Source of the DNA: Ischnura elegans
Lineage: Eukaryota > Arthropoda > Insecta > Odonata > Coenagrionidae
Direction: 5' to 3'
Assembly (NCBI RefSeq): GCF_921293095.1
Contig: NC_060259.1
Coordinates: forward strand, 8,618,001 to 8,682,000
Length of the DNA: 64,000 nucleotides
The translations under genes and the position numbers were made by a program. Shown in pieces: positions 12,727 to 26,345 of this stretch. Position 1 is the stretch's first letter. Every line of letters starts with the position of its first letter. A model generated the notes under the pieces. The model did not search any database and had not been told where the DNA came from. It saw only the letters and a list, made by a program, of their open reading frames with translations.

Positions 12727-12934
12727 GTGTGCGATAATTCAACAGAGAAAAAAAATAATCACTGCAAAAGGGAATTGAACTTTTAACCTAAGCTATACTG
12801 CCTAGTGCCTTAGCCCACTGCTAGACCATCGCTTCTTGGAAGGGTGCCGAAATTTGTGGACTATACATGACAAGATGGTGTGAGGGTGCTTCCGTATAGT
12901 TGTTACTGTGGCTATTCCTGTTATGCTTTAACTA
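12727..12934 (-). mobile_element. SINE with internal tRNA-like segment, copy 1
   Basis: On the minus strand this reads, in order: a 5' body with CAGGAATAGCCACAGTAACAAC, the motif AGTCCACAAATTTC, a degenerate tRNA-like segment (about 12838-12765, box B-like AGTTCAATTCC), and a tail ending TCTGTTGAATTATCGC. The same order, with clear similarity, occurs in the copy at 23691-23929. A possible 8-bp duplication, ATATTTCA, lies at 12719-12726 and 12935-12942. It is older and more diverged than the second copy. Confidence 0.6.
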
Positions 12935-12993
12935 ATATTTCATATTAAAACAAAGATTTAGAATGTACACCATGGAATCAACTGAATTAGGTA

Positions 12994-15900
12994 CAGTGGT
13001 GGAAAAAATTAACGCAAAGCTCGTTGGCGTCTGAGAGCGCCCAGTTCAGGAACTACTTGTCTTCCAAAATTTTGCCCTCGTAATGCTCTCATACAACCGG
13101 AAGTTTTAAAAGCAATATATCCCTTATACCGGGGAAATAATCACACCCGTCGCATTATGACAAGGCGCAAAAGATCCAGCTACGAATTCTTCGCCAAATT
13201 CTCCGAAGTATGCTTTGCCCTCGACTCACCTAGAATGAATCTACTCTCGTCGGGACATCAGTGGACACAGCCAACATATTGGGCATTGAGACTGCCTTGG
13301 AACCCAATTGTTCCGGTGGTGTAGTGAGTAAAGTATCATGATACGAATCAGAGATTACACAGATCAAGCCCCAGTGACGGATGACTTGATGTTGCACACA
13401 CACACAATTTAAACATTTTTCTGACCTTAAAACTTCGCAATGCCTATCACAAGGTCCATAGGATGTTGCATGGCTATCAAATTCATACGCGCTTATTTAT
13501 TTGTTGAAATTCAACTATGTACTATATTGCATAACCATTTGGGCAGTTGACTGTGGAGTGAATTTTGACTACCATTTCCATGTCGTCCAACCCCGATTCA
13601 AGACCCCTAACATTAGCTGTATGTGCAATGTGTCACGGCCTACGCTTCTTCTTCCCTTCAAGGGAAAACTCCTGTAGAGTTACTCACAGCAGAATGAAAG
13701 CACTTTTTTGAGCCACTCCCGAGAAATCAGTTGTCTGTTTTCAGTTCAGTATTACAATGCTTTGCTCAATATTCTATGCCCAATAATAGTTTCCCGAGGA
13801 TTATATTGGAACAACTTAGGTAACATACTGCAATTGAAGAGAAATGTGAAGCCGAATTGATTTAGGTAACGGCATATGTGATGGCCATTTTAAGGTTCAA
13901 TCATTTCTTTTGCGTGCCTATTTATCTGAAGAAATTATTAATTTGGTCAGTAAACGATTTTTTTCATAGTGAATGGATAGGTTTAAATACAGCTTTTTGA
14001 ACTTCAAATTTCTTTAAAACTCGATTTTTAATCACAAAGATGATCCATACGAACTTATATTTGAGTAGCAACATTAATTAAAAATTAGATCTTTGTTAAA
14101 ATATATCTATCATAACTACGTGTTACATGTTTTTCAATTCTATAAACTGGCATAAAATGAGGACCAGAAAAGTATTATGATTTTCACTTATTGAAAAGTT
14201 TTTTAGGAAACTGGAAAGATTACAGAAATTTGAATGGGTGGAAAGGAACTTCATGGAATTCGACTCTATTTTTGAGTAAATAGAAGAGAATGAATTTTTT
14301 TAGAACTTGTTTCCGTGGTAATCGAATGATTATTAATATTTTACCAGCTACAAGTTGATACATATCATGGATTGAATTATTTTTCCTTGTGAATTTCTCG
14401 TTCAGGCATAATCAATCAATTGATTCTCAAATGTATTTCTTCTAATTGTAGCAAATATTTCTTTTGTTTAATTCCAATCTTTGATGCTAGCTTTCTTAAT
14501 CAATTCCTGCATAATTCTCCTCTTCTCTGTAACACACAGGCTGTACCATGCAGTAATTTACCTGTCTACTCTGTTTTTGAGTCCAAATCATTTTCTGCAA
14601 AGTGTTTAATGTCCACAGTTAAACTCATTTACTTTTATCTTCATACGTAGACTGCTTCAGAAGTCCATCTTTGATGCACATTTCAATTATGCAACAATCA
14701 TGGGAGTAAATTCTTCGTAAGAAAGTGAAAAGAAAATGTCTGCTGTATATGAGATAATTTTTTTAAGCATTAGGTGGCTTACTGGAAATATATTTTTGCT
14801 AAGACAATTGGAAAATTTGACCTTACACTATAATTCACGGGATGGTAAAAAAAACTCTATCGCCTCTCTTCATCGAATAGAGAATATTGGAAATTCGGCC
14901 TGAAAATGATGCTGCAATCAATGGTAATTCATGTAATTACTAGGATAAAATTACTTCATTGACAGGTAAGGGTAATGAGCAACTCATTTTTTATTTGCTA
15001 CATTTTGATTATTAAGTCTTTTGCACTTATAGCGACAAAAATCGATATCAGATTTGGGGATTTAAAAAAATAATATGCAAATTAACATAACTGTCTTGCA
15101 ACCACATTTTTGACGCAAAATTACCACAAATAATTGACTGTGAGATCTATTCTATTCCTATGTTGAGTGCTAAAAGTAATCGAAAGTTCAAAGTAAGGAA
15201 TAAATAAACAGCAGAAAACGCGAACAGTAAAATATTTCTATGGATTCAAAATAACATTAGTTCCATGATAATGATGAAATATTTTTTAAATGTATGCGTA
15301 GTGCTCATTTTGTTGGAAAATGTTAGGGTAAGTCTAACCTCTGATAACTTAATCATTTGCTCAATGTTTCTGATGAAGTACATACGCAGACGCCCAAAAT
15401 TTCCCGATTGAGAACTACTGAGTTTGGGCGGCTCGATGTTCTGCCTTCACTCAGCTCTGCAGAACTTCCGAGGAATTTTCCCTTGAAATGTGGGACCATG
15501 TAGGCCATGACACATTGCACATACAGCTAATGTTAGGGGTCTTGAATCGGGGTTGGACGACGTGGAAATGGTAGTCAAAATTCACTCCACAGTCAACTGC
15601 CCAAATGGTTATGCAATATGGTGGTTGAATTTCAACAATAAATAAGCGCGTATGAATTTGATAGCCATGCAACATCCTATGGACCTTGTGATAGGCATTG
15701 CGAAGTTTTAAGGTCAGAAAAATGTTTAAATTGTGTGTGTGTGCAACATCAAGTCATCCGTCACTGGGGCTTGATCTGTGTAATCTCTGATTCGTATCAT
15801 GATACTTTACTCACTACACCACCGGAACAATTGGGTTCCAAGGCAGTCTCAATGCCCAATATGTTGGCTGTGTCCACTGATGTCCCGACGAGAGTAGATT

Positions 15901-16144
15901 CATTCTAGGTGAGTCGAGGGCAAAGCATACTTCGGAGAATTTGGCGAAGAATTCGTAGCTGGATCTTTTGCGTCTTGTCATAATGCGACGGGTGTGATTA
16001 TTTCCCCGGTATAAGGGATATATTGCTTTTAAAACTTCCGGTTGTATGAGAGCATTACGAGGGCAAAATTTTGGAAGACAAGTAGTTCCTGAACTGGGCG
16101 CTCTCAGACGCCAACGAGCTTTGCGTTAATTTTTTCCACCACTG
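12994..16144. mobile_element. Tc1/mariner-like foldback element with ~670-bp arms
   Basis: The left arm (12994 to about 13665) and right arm (about 15473 to 16144) are inverted copies at well over 90 percent identity. The ends read CAGTGGTGGAAAAAATTAAC, flanked by TA at 12992-12993 and 16145-16146, as for Tc1/mariner elements. About 1.8 kb of AT-rich sequence separates the arms and encodes no transposase. The open frame 15451-15675 (-) lies wholly in the right arm and has no known relative. Each arm also holds a tRNA-like segment. Confidence 0.85.
13313..13385 (+). repeat. tRNA-like segment in foldback arm
   Basis: CCGGTGGTGTAGTGAGTAAA resembles the D-arm and box A of a tRNA, and AGATCAAGCCC about 45 bases later resembles box B. 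The inverted copy is near 15758-15826 in the right arm. It is degenerate and probably derives from a SINE captured before the arms were duplicated. Confidence 0.45.
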
Positions 16145-16145
16145 T

Positions 16146-17187
<1,042 letters not shown>

Positions 17188-17215
17188 TGAAATAAGTTTT
17201 ATTTTTTTAATTTAA

Positions 17216-18580
<1,365 letters not shown>

Positions 18581-18686
18581 GAAACACGATTGGTTTCAAA
18601 AGGACCTTCCAGCATATTTATTCCCTTCACCAGTGGAGCAAGACTCATCTGTAATCGACACAGATGCTGTAAACGAAGTCTGTGAC
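18581..18686 (+). CDS. AMPKalpha: AMPK alpha exon: end of kinase domain and linker
   Basis: It encodes KHDWFQKDLPAYLFPSPVEQ and DSSVIDTDAVNEVCD. The segment is characteristic of the alpha family and resembles my recollection of the insect protein closely. It runs into the autoinhibitory domain. The acceptor is CTCTCCTAG and the donor is GAC then GTAAGT. The exon ends in phase 0. Confidence 0.94.
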
Positions 18687-19739
18687 GTAAGTTTACTTTT
18701 GGTGATTGTTTTTTACAAATTTACATACGGCATCTTGCTTTGAATTACTCCATCTAAATGACCTACTTTTTCAAGTTCTTGAAAGAACGTTATAATTATG
18801 GAGATATTATGAAGTATTCTTCTAAAGTAGGGCGTCACCAATCAGCTGGTCTTCTTGGTTCTCTCCCAAATTGTTCTGTCATGAACAAGGAAATGTTTCA
18901 GGTATATTCCGGTTATGTTATCCAGGTGGAATCATTTAAGAGTGATCTTTCACTTTCACTTCAAATATAAATCTTGAAAATAAAAATACAAAATAACTTC
19001 TTTGTTTTTCTGGCTCTCAGTTGAGTGATGGCATGGAATGTGATAAAAACAATTGAGTACTTGTATCTTCTTGCTTCAATAGGTATCTCGCCCAAATGAA
19101 GGACCTTTCTCAACTTGCACTTACCTTTTAATTCACACTAATTCCATTTCATTTTGTGCATTAATGCTCTTCCCTCCTTGCCTTCCTCCCCACGCCTTTC
19201 CCGTTTCTCATCCTCACTCACCTCTCCTCTATCACTTTGTCTTTTCTATCCCTCCACTCTTCCCTTCATCGTTACTCCCCCCCCCCCCCCCCTCCACTCT
19301 TCCCTTCACATTTCTTTGCTGTAAAGCGATATTCCAGATGTGACTCTTCACCAGCCTTTTCTCTAAAGCCCTACATAGTGGTTACTTCATCAGTTCTTTC
19401 CTATTCATAAATGCCTCCTCTGCTCCTGCAACTCTCTTCCTGATGTCTTTGCTTCATTTTGACCACTTCCCTCTTGCGCACTCCTCAAACAGTTCAGCTG
19501 CTGCTCTTGCTCAAGTTTGTAATAGCCTGCTGTGGTCCGCTTACCTGCTCCCGGAATTTGAGGGTAACGTGCCCATGTACCCGCAACCGTCTTAAAAGGG
19601 GGGGAGCAAGGAAAAGGATATTTTGGGCATTCGATCGCCTGCATAGGATTATCTCCAATGAATATATTTGGATTTTGTCTCCCAGGTCTAGAAACATTAT
19701 ACGGAATATTTTTGTTGTTTGTAGTGAAAGGGTTAATAT
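18687..19739 (+). other. AMPK alpha intron with CT-rich tract and C16 run
   Basis: A pyrimidine-rich region at 19140-19320 contains a run of 16 C at 19277-19292, flanked by two copies of CCTCCACTCTTCCCTTCA. That suggests a small tandem duplication around the homopolymer. The overlapping frames at 19405-19860 have no recognisable domain. Confidence 0.6.
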
Positions 19740-21828
19740 TAGAGATGTGCGAATAGTATCCGCGAATACTCGAATACCTCGAATACTAGAAAGTATTCGA
19801 TATTCGAGATCTCGAATAGTTATGCCAAAGGTGCCGTCTCGAATACCTCGAATACTTTGAATTTCGCATCATTCACTGTCGCTCGCACGTCGTTGGTAGT
19901 TGACTCGAAAAAATGGAGAGAACTCTATTCTTTTAGTGCATGCAGCGCCGTTTTAGGCAAGTTGACGAACTACATCAAATTTGCGGGTTAGAGCGGTGAA
20001 AAGATTTCGACGTGGGGAACCGAAATTGATCGGGTAAAAAAATCCGAAAATCCCAGGTGTCCCCCATCAGGAGAACCTCAGTGCCGTGGGATAACAACAT
20101 TGGCGTATTTCCCACGATCCGCTATACCCCTCCATTCAGCATTCGCCTCAGCCACTCTCACGATTTCCGCTTCTCCGAAATAAAAAAAAGGTCCCAGCTC
20201 GTGCAGGGATCGTATTACGAAGACCTTAGCTTCGAACAAGTATCAAGTTACCGGAAAGTAATAGAATCGCGTGTCACCCTTCACTCTTTCTGCCCCACTG
20301 ACCATTTTCCCGCATCCATCTTTTGATAAAAATAAGACGAGGTGTTTACCACGTGCACTTTGTGGCTAATAACTACAGGCACTTTTGAATCTTCCCCAGG
20401 AGATGAAACCACCATAGGGAGAGACTCAGTGCCGTGGGATAGTGACATTGGCGCATTTCCCACGATCCGCTATCCCCCTCCATTCAGCGTTCGCCCCACC
20501 CCCTCCGACGATTTCCTCTTCTCCGAAATCAAACAAAAGGTCCCGGCTCGCGCAGGGATAGTATTACGAAGACCTTAGCTTCGAAAATAATATCAAGTTA
20601 CGCGAGAAAAATAAAATTGGTCTCGCGCCCACCCCCTTTTCTCACCCACTGACCTTTTTCTACCTACCTGCTACGAAGTTCCCCCTTTCTGGAGGTCAAC
20701 TGCTGCATGAGTCATCTACTAGCCCGAAAGGTGTCTAACAATGACTTTCGGCAATTATTATTACACCTTCATTGGATTGAAATATTAGTAATGTGCGCGT
20801 AATTTAAAAAAGAATAAGACCAAACACGACATATTTCTAACTTTATTTAAGCATTTTACGCAGGAAAATAATTGCCGGAAAGACGAAGAAATACGACGGA
20901 GGCTTAGCATTTTTGCGTAATGCTCAAATAGGGTGCTTCCCTATTATTTTTTTATTGCCTAAATCGAAATATTAATACTCCTGGAGTACGTATTTAACGC
21001 TTTTAGATTTTTATAAGACGATATCTATTTTTCGCGATTAAATTAAAAGTGAAAATTTTCAAGCGCGCGGGTAAGTATGATTGCCGGGAAAAACTCCGCG
21101 TGACGTTGTTCTGCTTCCCGCTGCCGCGAGTGAGGTGACCTTGGGGCGAGGCTCTGAGCGCTAATACGACGCAGGATGCTAGCAGGTAGCCGAGTACCAT
21201 GCTAGCAGGTAGCGCTTGGCTTAAATAAGGATTATTAATACCTTATCAAACGAAGAAAACTTTCCGAACTTAGTCAGTTTTAATAAGTGATTATTAAGAC
21301 ATGTTTCCCTGAGCTCTGTGCCTCATGCATGCATTGGTAACCTCAGACAATGTAAAACTCCTATCCTCTCGTGTATAAACAAGGTCCCTGTGATGTCACG
21401 AGGAGTGGCATCGCATGGGTGCCAATGTGGCCTTTTTCAAATGAGGATATAATTGACCATTGCCATTGATCTAAACCAGTATTTCTAGAGCCAAATAATA
21501 TGTATATTATGAATACACCAATGGTGGTTAACGAATCACAATCAATGCCTTTCGTTTTCTTTAATGAAGGAAACTACCCTATTGTTTACATAAAATTAAA
21601 ATATTCCATTAATCAGCTAAATTCCTGTTTGAATCCTTTAAAGGCAATCACAATTACTCGCCAAAATCTCGGGTTTCCTGCTGCATAGGCGACCTAGTCA
21701 AACATTTTCACATTCATCGTTTAGTATTCGAGGTATTCGAAATTCGAGGTATTCGAATGTTCGAGCAATGATTTGATATTCGAATTCGTTATTCGAATTC
21801 GAGAAATCTACTATTCGACCCATCCCTA
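19740..21828 (-). mobile_element. non-autonomous hAT-type element, copy 3 (inverted)
   Basis: It begins TAGAGATGTGCGAATAGTAT and ends ATTCGACCCATCCCTA, the reverse of copies 1 and 2. The 8-bp target duplication GTTAATAT is perfect (19732-19739 and 21829-21836). Internally a unit of about 348 bases is present twice in tandem (compare 20081 and 20429, both GTGCCGTGGG). A further segment, about 21230-21600, is absent from the other two copies and resembles the sequence at 48310-48710, so it is probably a nested insertion. There is no transposase. Confidence 0.85.
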
Positions 21829-22167
21829 GTTAATATCATCTTCAATGCCATTCAATATTTATTATTGATTTTTAGGTTGCGTTGGACATGTTGGTTGAAA
21901 ATAATCTCCTGTAAAAATTTTCTTCATGAGATTTTGGGCAAAAGGGGACTGTATTTGTGGAAATGTGGTTTAGCATTGCTCTGATCTGTAATTTTGATTA
22001 GGTATCCAACTGGAAGTGAAAGTGTTGAGTTGAATATTTCTTTTTTATATTTTCCATTTTGTGCTTTGGTTAAGTAACTTATAAATTGCCAATTAATTTG
22101 TTCTATTATTACATTTTAAGCAATTTGAATTACTAAGCACTTCATGTCAATAATGTTTTCTATGCAG

Positions 22168-22396
22168 AAATTTGGTGTCAAGGAACAGGAAGTGCACAAT
22201 GCATTGTTGAGTGGAGATCCACATGACCAGCTTGCCATTGCCTATCACTTGGTTATTGACAATAAGAGGATTGCAGATGAAGCTGCAAAAGCTGAAATTA
22301 AGGACTTCTATGTGGCCAGCAGTCCTCCACCGGTGTCATTCAGCCCTAGTGAACTCAATCCAAGCCCCATACGACCACACCCAGAAAGAATAGCCC
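22168..22396 (+). CDS. AMPKalpha: AMPK alpha exon: autoinhibitory domain
   Basis: It encodes KFGVKEQEVHNALLSGDPHD then QLAIAYHLVIDNKRIADEA, the three-helix autoinhibitory (UBA-like) domain. A proline- and serine-rich linker follows (SSPPPVSFSPSELNPSPIRP) and ends HPERIA. The family uses this region to hold the kinase inactive when AMP is low. The acceptor is TCTATGCAG and the donor is GCCC then GTGAGT. The intron before it (18687-22167) holds hAT copy 3. Confidence 0.95.
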
Positions 22397-22716
22397 GTGA
22401 GTATTTTGTTATGTGGTCTATCCTGTGCCCACATGAAGCAAGCTGATGCATAGTGTTTTACGTTTCATGTGGTCTTTAAAGATAAAGAAGTGTTTATTGT
22501 TCTTGGACTCTTGATCTACCAAGAACATACAAAGGTATACATTAGCATCAGAGCTCAAGTACACAGAAAAATTAGATACAGGCAATAAATGATTTAATAA
22601 TGGTAACAGAAAATACGAGCATATTGGTGAAATTAATTTTTATCATGTAATAGCATTGTATTGAAAAGTATATTTTTTAAAGACAGCAACGATTTGGAGT
22701 TTTTAATTAGTTCTTT

Positions 22717-22760
22717 GGGAATACATCGCAATGGACAGTGGTCCATTGCGATGTATTCCC
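22717..22760. repeat. perfect 20-bp hairpin
   Basis: GGGAATACATCGCAATGGAC at 22717-22736 is followed after AGTG by its exact complement at 22741-22760; one more pair (22716 with 22761) extends it. It marks the edge of the LINE remnant in this intron. Confidence 0.95.
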
Positions 22761-22839
22761 ATACGCGTCCTTGACTGCCTGTTGACGATCTTTCAGATAG
22801 GAGTAAAACCAGTTAAGAGAGGAACAGGAAAAGTTCAGG

Positions 22840-23330
22840 TTTTACAACTTATGGGGAAGTTTGGCGTGATTAACAAGGCCAAAAGCATTAATGAAATCAA
22901 ATAGGACCAGGATTGTAACCATCTGTTTATCGATTCCTCAATGTACATCATCCGTTAATTTGAGTAGTGCAGTTTGCATAGAGAAGTTTTTCCAAAATCC
23001 AGATTGATATGGATCATGCAAGTTGTTCTGGTTCAGAAAATTTGTAACCTGCTGAAAAACAAATCTTTTCTAAGCATTTCGAGAGAGAGCACAATTGATT
23101 GATTGGCCGGTAATCACTGGGAGAAGATGGTTTTTTAACTTTTTGAATTGATGTAATAAGTGATGATTTCCACGTCATCGGAAATGGAGATGACACTCAG
23201 GAAAAATTAAAGATATCAAGTATTAAAGGTAAAGTACAGTTGATGAGGCCTTAATGAATTTAACTGAGATTCCATCGACCCCAGTTGAGTTGTAATTTAG
23301 AAAGAGATAACGTTTCATGAAGGTTGTGTG
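22840..23330 (-). pseudogene. LINE reverse transcriptase remnant
   Basis: The minus frame contains FPMTWKSSLITSIQKVKKPS followed by SPSDYRPINQLCSLSKCLEK, the conserved early reverse transcriptase block (W-K-x-S-x-I-x-P-I-x-K and DYRPIS). Further along, in shifted frames, QMVTILVLFDFINAF stands where the family has its F-D-F-S-K-A-F-D catalytic block, here altered. Stops and frameshifts make it inactive. The YADD block is not present. Confidence 0.8.
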
Positions 23331-23690
23331 GGGTTACGTGTTGGAAGAAGAAATTACTATCGTTGTAGGGTACGAGTAAATCAAGGTTGGAGAGACAGAT
23401 TATGTCTGCTGCGCTATTTCGCTCCGAGGCAAAGGTGGGAGTGAAATGTTTGCTTCGATCATTGATAGAGAATTGATGCTAGGGAGGGCTGCTCGTTTCG
23501 CCGCTGCACGAGTCCAAGGCTCCCGAGTTCCCTCCAGACCAGTTCAGTTAGGTTCTGTCAAATTGGAGAGGGTGGTTACTTACTATTTTTTCTTTGCCTC
23601 CATGACAAGATGCTTCACCTGTTTACGCAAAACGATAAACTCAGTCTAAGCAGTCTGGCATTTAGTACGTGTGAAAATTCTCCATGAAAT

Positions 23691-23929
23691 GCGAAAAATC
23701 CACAGAGGAAAAATCATTCGCCTTGACCGGGATGCGAACCCGGATCCCTCGATTTCCGGCCGAGTGCTTTAGCCAGTTAAGCTACCGAGGCGTCATTCTC
23801 CCCTGTGGAAATTTGTGGACTTTACCTGTGGCGAATGATTTTTCCTCTGTGGATTTTTCGCACTATTTGTGCATTGCGGGTGACTCCGTAAAAAGTTATC
23901 ACCGTGGCTAGTCCCGGTATACTTTCATA
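23691..23929 (-). mobile_element. SINE with internal tRNA-like segment, copy 2
   Basis: A perfect 12-bp direct repeat, TCTCCATGAAAT, flanks the element (23679-23690 and 23930-23941), which indicates LINE-style retroposition. On the minus strand it runs: body with ATACCGGGACTAGCCACGG, one arm of a perfect 32-bp inverted repeat (23830-23861), the motif AGTCCACAAATTTCCACAG, a full tRNA-like segment (23791-23720), and the second arm of the inverted repeat (23691-23722). The tail is not A-rich. The first copy is at 12727-12934. Confidence 0.8.
23720..23791 (-). other. tRNA-like fold inside SINE
   Basis: The 72 bases fold as a cloverleaf. Acceptor GCCTCGG pairs with TCAAGGC with one mismatch and a G-T pair. 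The D-stem is GCTT/AAGC, the anticodon stem CTCGG/TCGAG with loop CCGGAAA, and the T-arm CCGGG TTCGCAT CCCGG. The loop would read GGA, but there is no long variable arm as a serine tRNA would need, and position 33 is C instead of U. Given the flanking target duplication I take it as SINE sequence and not a working tRNA gene. Confidence 0.7.
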
Positions 23930-24059
23930 TCTCCATGAAATATCACGTTTCTTCATTTTTTGCTTAATGCCATTAGTCAGACAGGGCTGAAGGGCATCTG
24001 GGTGTGCATGTTCTTAGGGGGGCATGACAATTTATTCACTCCAAGAATTTCAGATTAAA

Positions 24060-24440
24060 GAATTCTAATTTTGAATCATTGGACGAGGAGCTAAATATGT
24101 ATTTCCAGTCAAAAGTGAGCAGGTCATCCTGAAACTTGGCTGCATCAAAATTTTTAAGATCACAGTAGACAATTTTAGGTATTGGAAGACAAGAGAAATT
24201 GAATGTGTGGGAGAGTGAAATTTTGTTGTGTGCAGAGAGAAAAGGCCCTGGGGATTGTGATGTTGAAGGGAGTTTTTCAGGGGAATCAACGGTACAGAGA
24301 TCGAGAAGACTATGATTATGTTCTCTATGATGTGTAGGCTGCGTTGAGGTAAGGTAAAGATTATAATTAAAAATGAAATTCCTGATGAAGGAAGAATGAT
24401 AGTTATCCCGTAGCAGATCGGTGTTGAAGATCCCAACTTG
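24060..24440 (-). pseudogene. LINE endonuclease remnant
   Basis: The minus strand reads GIFNTDLL, then SSFIRNFIFNYNLYLT, then PTHHREHNHSLLDLC, the pattern of the C-terminal half of the APE-type endonuclease (GDFN-D-L, then P-T-x-x-x and L-D-L). The aspartate of GDFN is changed to isoleucine and later parts carry stops. It follows ORF1 directly, as expected. Confidence 0.7.
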
Positions 24441-24457
24441 ACATATCAGGGCCCGAG

Positions 24458-24998
24458 CTATCTCGCCTTCAGAATCCCATGGATCTCAATCACGTTCCGG
24501 AATTGCTCTTGCTCAACACGGTTAAGGCGAGCTTCCGTCTCACTTAGTTGTTTCTTAAGAGTGGTATTTTCACTTAAAAGATGATTCAGAGAATCGTTTA
24601 TTTTGCCAAGGGAGGCATTGAGGAGCTCGAAAGACTTTGCATAACTTTCCCAGCGAGATATTGATTTGCATATTTCACACTGATCCGTCCGGATTTCATT
24701 CACACTGGTAGATAATTCTTTCAAGATTTAACTCACACGATCAGGAGACAAACAGGGACTTCCGGGTATGTTCTCAGGAACTTTTCTGCTTTGCTTTCAA
24801 TCACTGACACAGCCGATCTTAGCCCGACAAGCGTCACAGTACCATGATCTACGTTGGTCTCTAAGCACCTTAAATTTGATCTCAGATGTTGAGAGGCACA
24901 GTGGATGATAAGAAGCCTTGCACACTCAAAGAAAGAGAGCGACTTGGTCGCGCTTGATCAATTTGACACATGCACTGCAATTGGGCATTGCATTACAC
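24458..24998 (-). pseudogene. LINE ORF1-like protein with PHD-type finger and coiled coil
   Basis: Upstream on the minus strand, NCSACVKLI and later VCKASYHPLC and SWYCDAC give the cysteine/histidine spacing of a PHD-type zinc finger. The intact frame 24724-24458 is a coiled coil (heptad-like LNASLGKINDSLNHLLSENT) and ends VIEIHGI, the N-N-I-x-I-x-G-I motif of ORF1 proteins. There is a stop within the finger and another before the coiled coil, so it is not functional. Confidence 0.7.
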
Positions 24999-25010
24999 AG
25001 GAGAGAACAA

Positions 25011-25555
25011 TCCAAACCACGCAAATGATATTTCACTAGCAAGAATGGTTTTTGATATTTTTTAAAAGTTGATATTACTGTATTTTGCTCTTGGTAAATC
25101 ATAACTACTTGAATGTAGGAGAAAAACCCTATTAGGGTGAATTTTTTGAGTAAAAAATAAAATCATCCACCATTCAAGAGTTAAACACAGTAGATTGTCG
25201 AACTCCTCTAGAATATTTTATTGAATGAAAACGAGACAAACCACATAGAAAAACCACACAAGAACTTATGGCAGCTCAAAGAACATCAGTAGCTTCCAGA
25301 GCAAACAAAGAAATGGGAACCCAACTGCAGTTATGTTGTCATACATGTGTCGCCCAAATTGGTGTTCAGAAAGTTGTGCTTGAAACAGTGCTGTGTCTTT
25401 GTTTTACATCATGGTGGATCACTCACCCTTGTTTAATAGATCAAGGAGTAGGAGGTAGAGTTGTCCATGTGATGGTGTCATGTAAAAAACACTGTTGAAG
25501 TTAACACTTTGAGCCGGCCGCTAAATTTAAAGCCCCACCGAAAAATCCAGCCATT
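25011..25555 (+). other. AMPK alpha intron, nothing recognised
   Basis: This AT-rich sequence lies between two transposon remnants. The frame 25268-25498 has no known relative. Confidence 0.4.
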
Positions 25556-26345
25556 TTTTTACTATACACCCATGTCTCGTATAGTGCAAGGGATGCGTTC
25601 CTTGGGGTCTTTGCGCTATACGAATTCGCATTATATGAGAGTGTTTTAACATTGGGAAGATAGGGATGCGTTCCTGGTAGCATATGTCTTGGGTATTGAA
25701 TTTCCTCTAAAACATCTATATTCCCATAAAAAGCCTTAGAAAACATTATTTATATAAATGTTTATAGTTTAAAACATCTTTAAAGATAGTATGCACGCAT
25801 TCAAAGACTTTTATTCATGCTAAAAAAAATTCTTACGTGCTTTTGAAATTCCCTCCTGTCGTGCGGGTAGGCTAACATCTGCTATCTCAGGGGATCGTAA
25901 TGCGTTGCCGGCAGTTGACGATTTTTCAAACTAGTCTAAAAACAATTATTGTGTCACCCAGGCCCTTTTGTCACTCATCGATATGACAGGCAAAGGCTAC
26001 TTTGAATATTATTTCATAGCTAGCGGAGTTTATGAATGATATATCATTTTAATTAGAAGTCCTCCAAGGCATTAGCAGCTACGTGAAACAGTCTTTAAAT
26101 GCCTTAAAAGCTGACCCAGGTTTTCCTTCCCTAAAAATGAATGAACGAGAATGCATTCTTTTCCAAAAGAATATCGTCTCGTCAACACTAAAAACTAGTT
26201 GAGGGGGAAAGGAGCCATTTTCAATCACAGCTTGGAGTTCATCAGAAAATGTTGCGGTGACTGCGCTATCAACACTTGCAGATTCACCTGATATCGCCGC
26301 ACTGAAAATACCTGCTTGCCGTTTAAATTCTGGAACCAACCGGAG
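25556..26345 (-). mobile_element. Tigger-like DNA transposon remnant
   Basis: The low-coordinate end, CTCGTATAGTGCAAGGGATG then TGCGCTATACGAATTCGCA, is the usual type of Tigger-like terminus. The decayed transposase lies just beyond it at 26020-26345. The other terminus was not identified. Confidence 0.6.
26020..26345 (-). pseudogene. Tigger-like transposase, catalytic region, broken
   Basis: The minus frame from 26339 reads FKRQAGIF, then LQAVIENGSFPPQLVFSVDE and TIFFWKRMHSRSFIFREGKP. This matches the Tigger/jerky DDE domain around its first catalytic aspartate (Q-x-x-N-x-D-E-T-G-L-F-W-K-x-M-P). Before it, in another frame, SSGWFQ gives the usual G-W-F motif, so there is a frameshift near 26335. 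After it, ANALEDF and YIIHKLR continue in a further frame with stops. Confidence 0.8.

Larger units (their letters stand above)
22840..25010 (-). mobile_element. LINE (non-LTR retrotransposon) remnant
   Basis: Reading on the minus strand from 25010 downward, one finds in order a zinc-finger and coiled-coil ORF1-type protein, an endonuclease remnant and a reverse transcriptase remnant, which is the order of Jockey/CR1-type LINEs. All parts carry stops or frameshifts. A SINE has inserted at 23691-23929, between the endonuclease and the reverse transcriptase. The 3' end is missing or unrecognisable and stops near the perfect hairpin at 22717-22760. Confidence 0.8.

Noticed and set aside
19459..19860. 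133-residue open frame as a gene
   Set aside because: Its second half runs into the terminal TCGAATA repeats of hAT copy 3, so it is a chance frame across a transposon boundary.
23720..23791. A functional serine-type tRNA gene (loop GGA)
   Set aside because: It lacks the long variable arm, has C at position 33 and an acceptor mismatch, and lies inside a SINE with a 12-bp target duplication.
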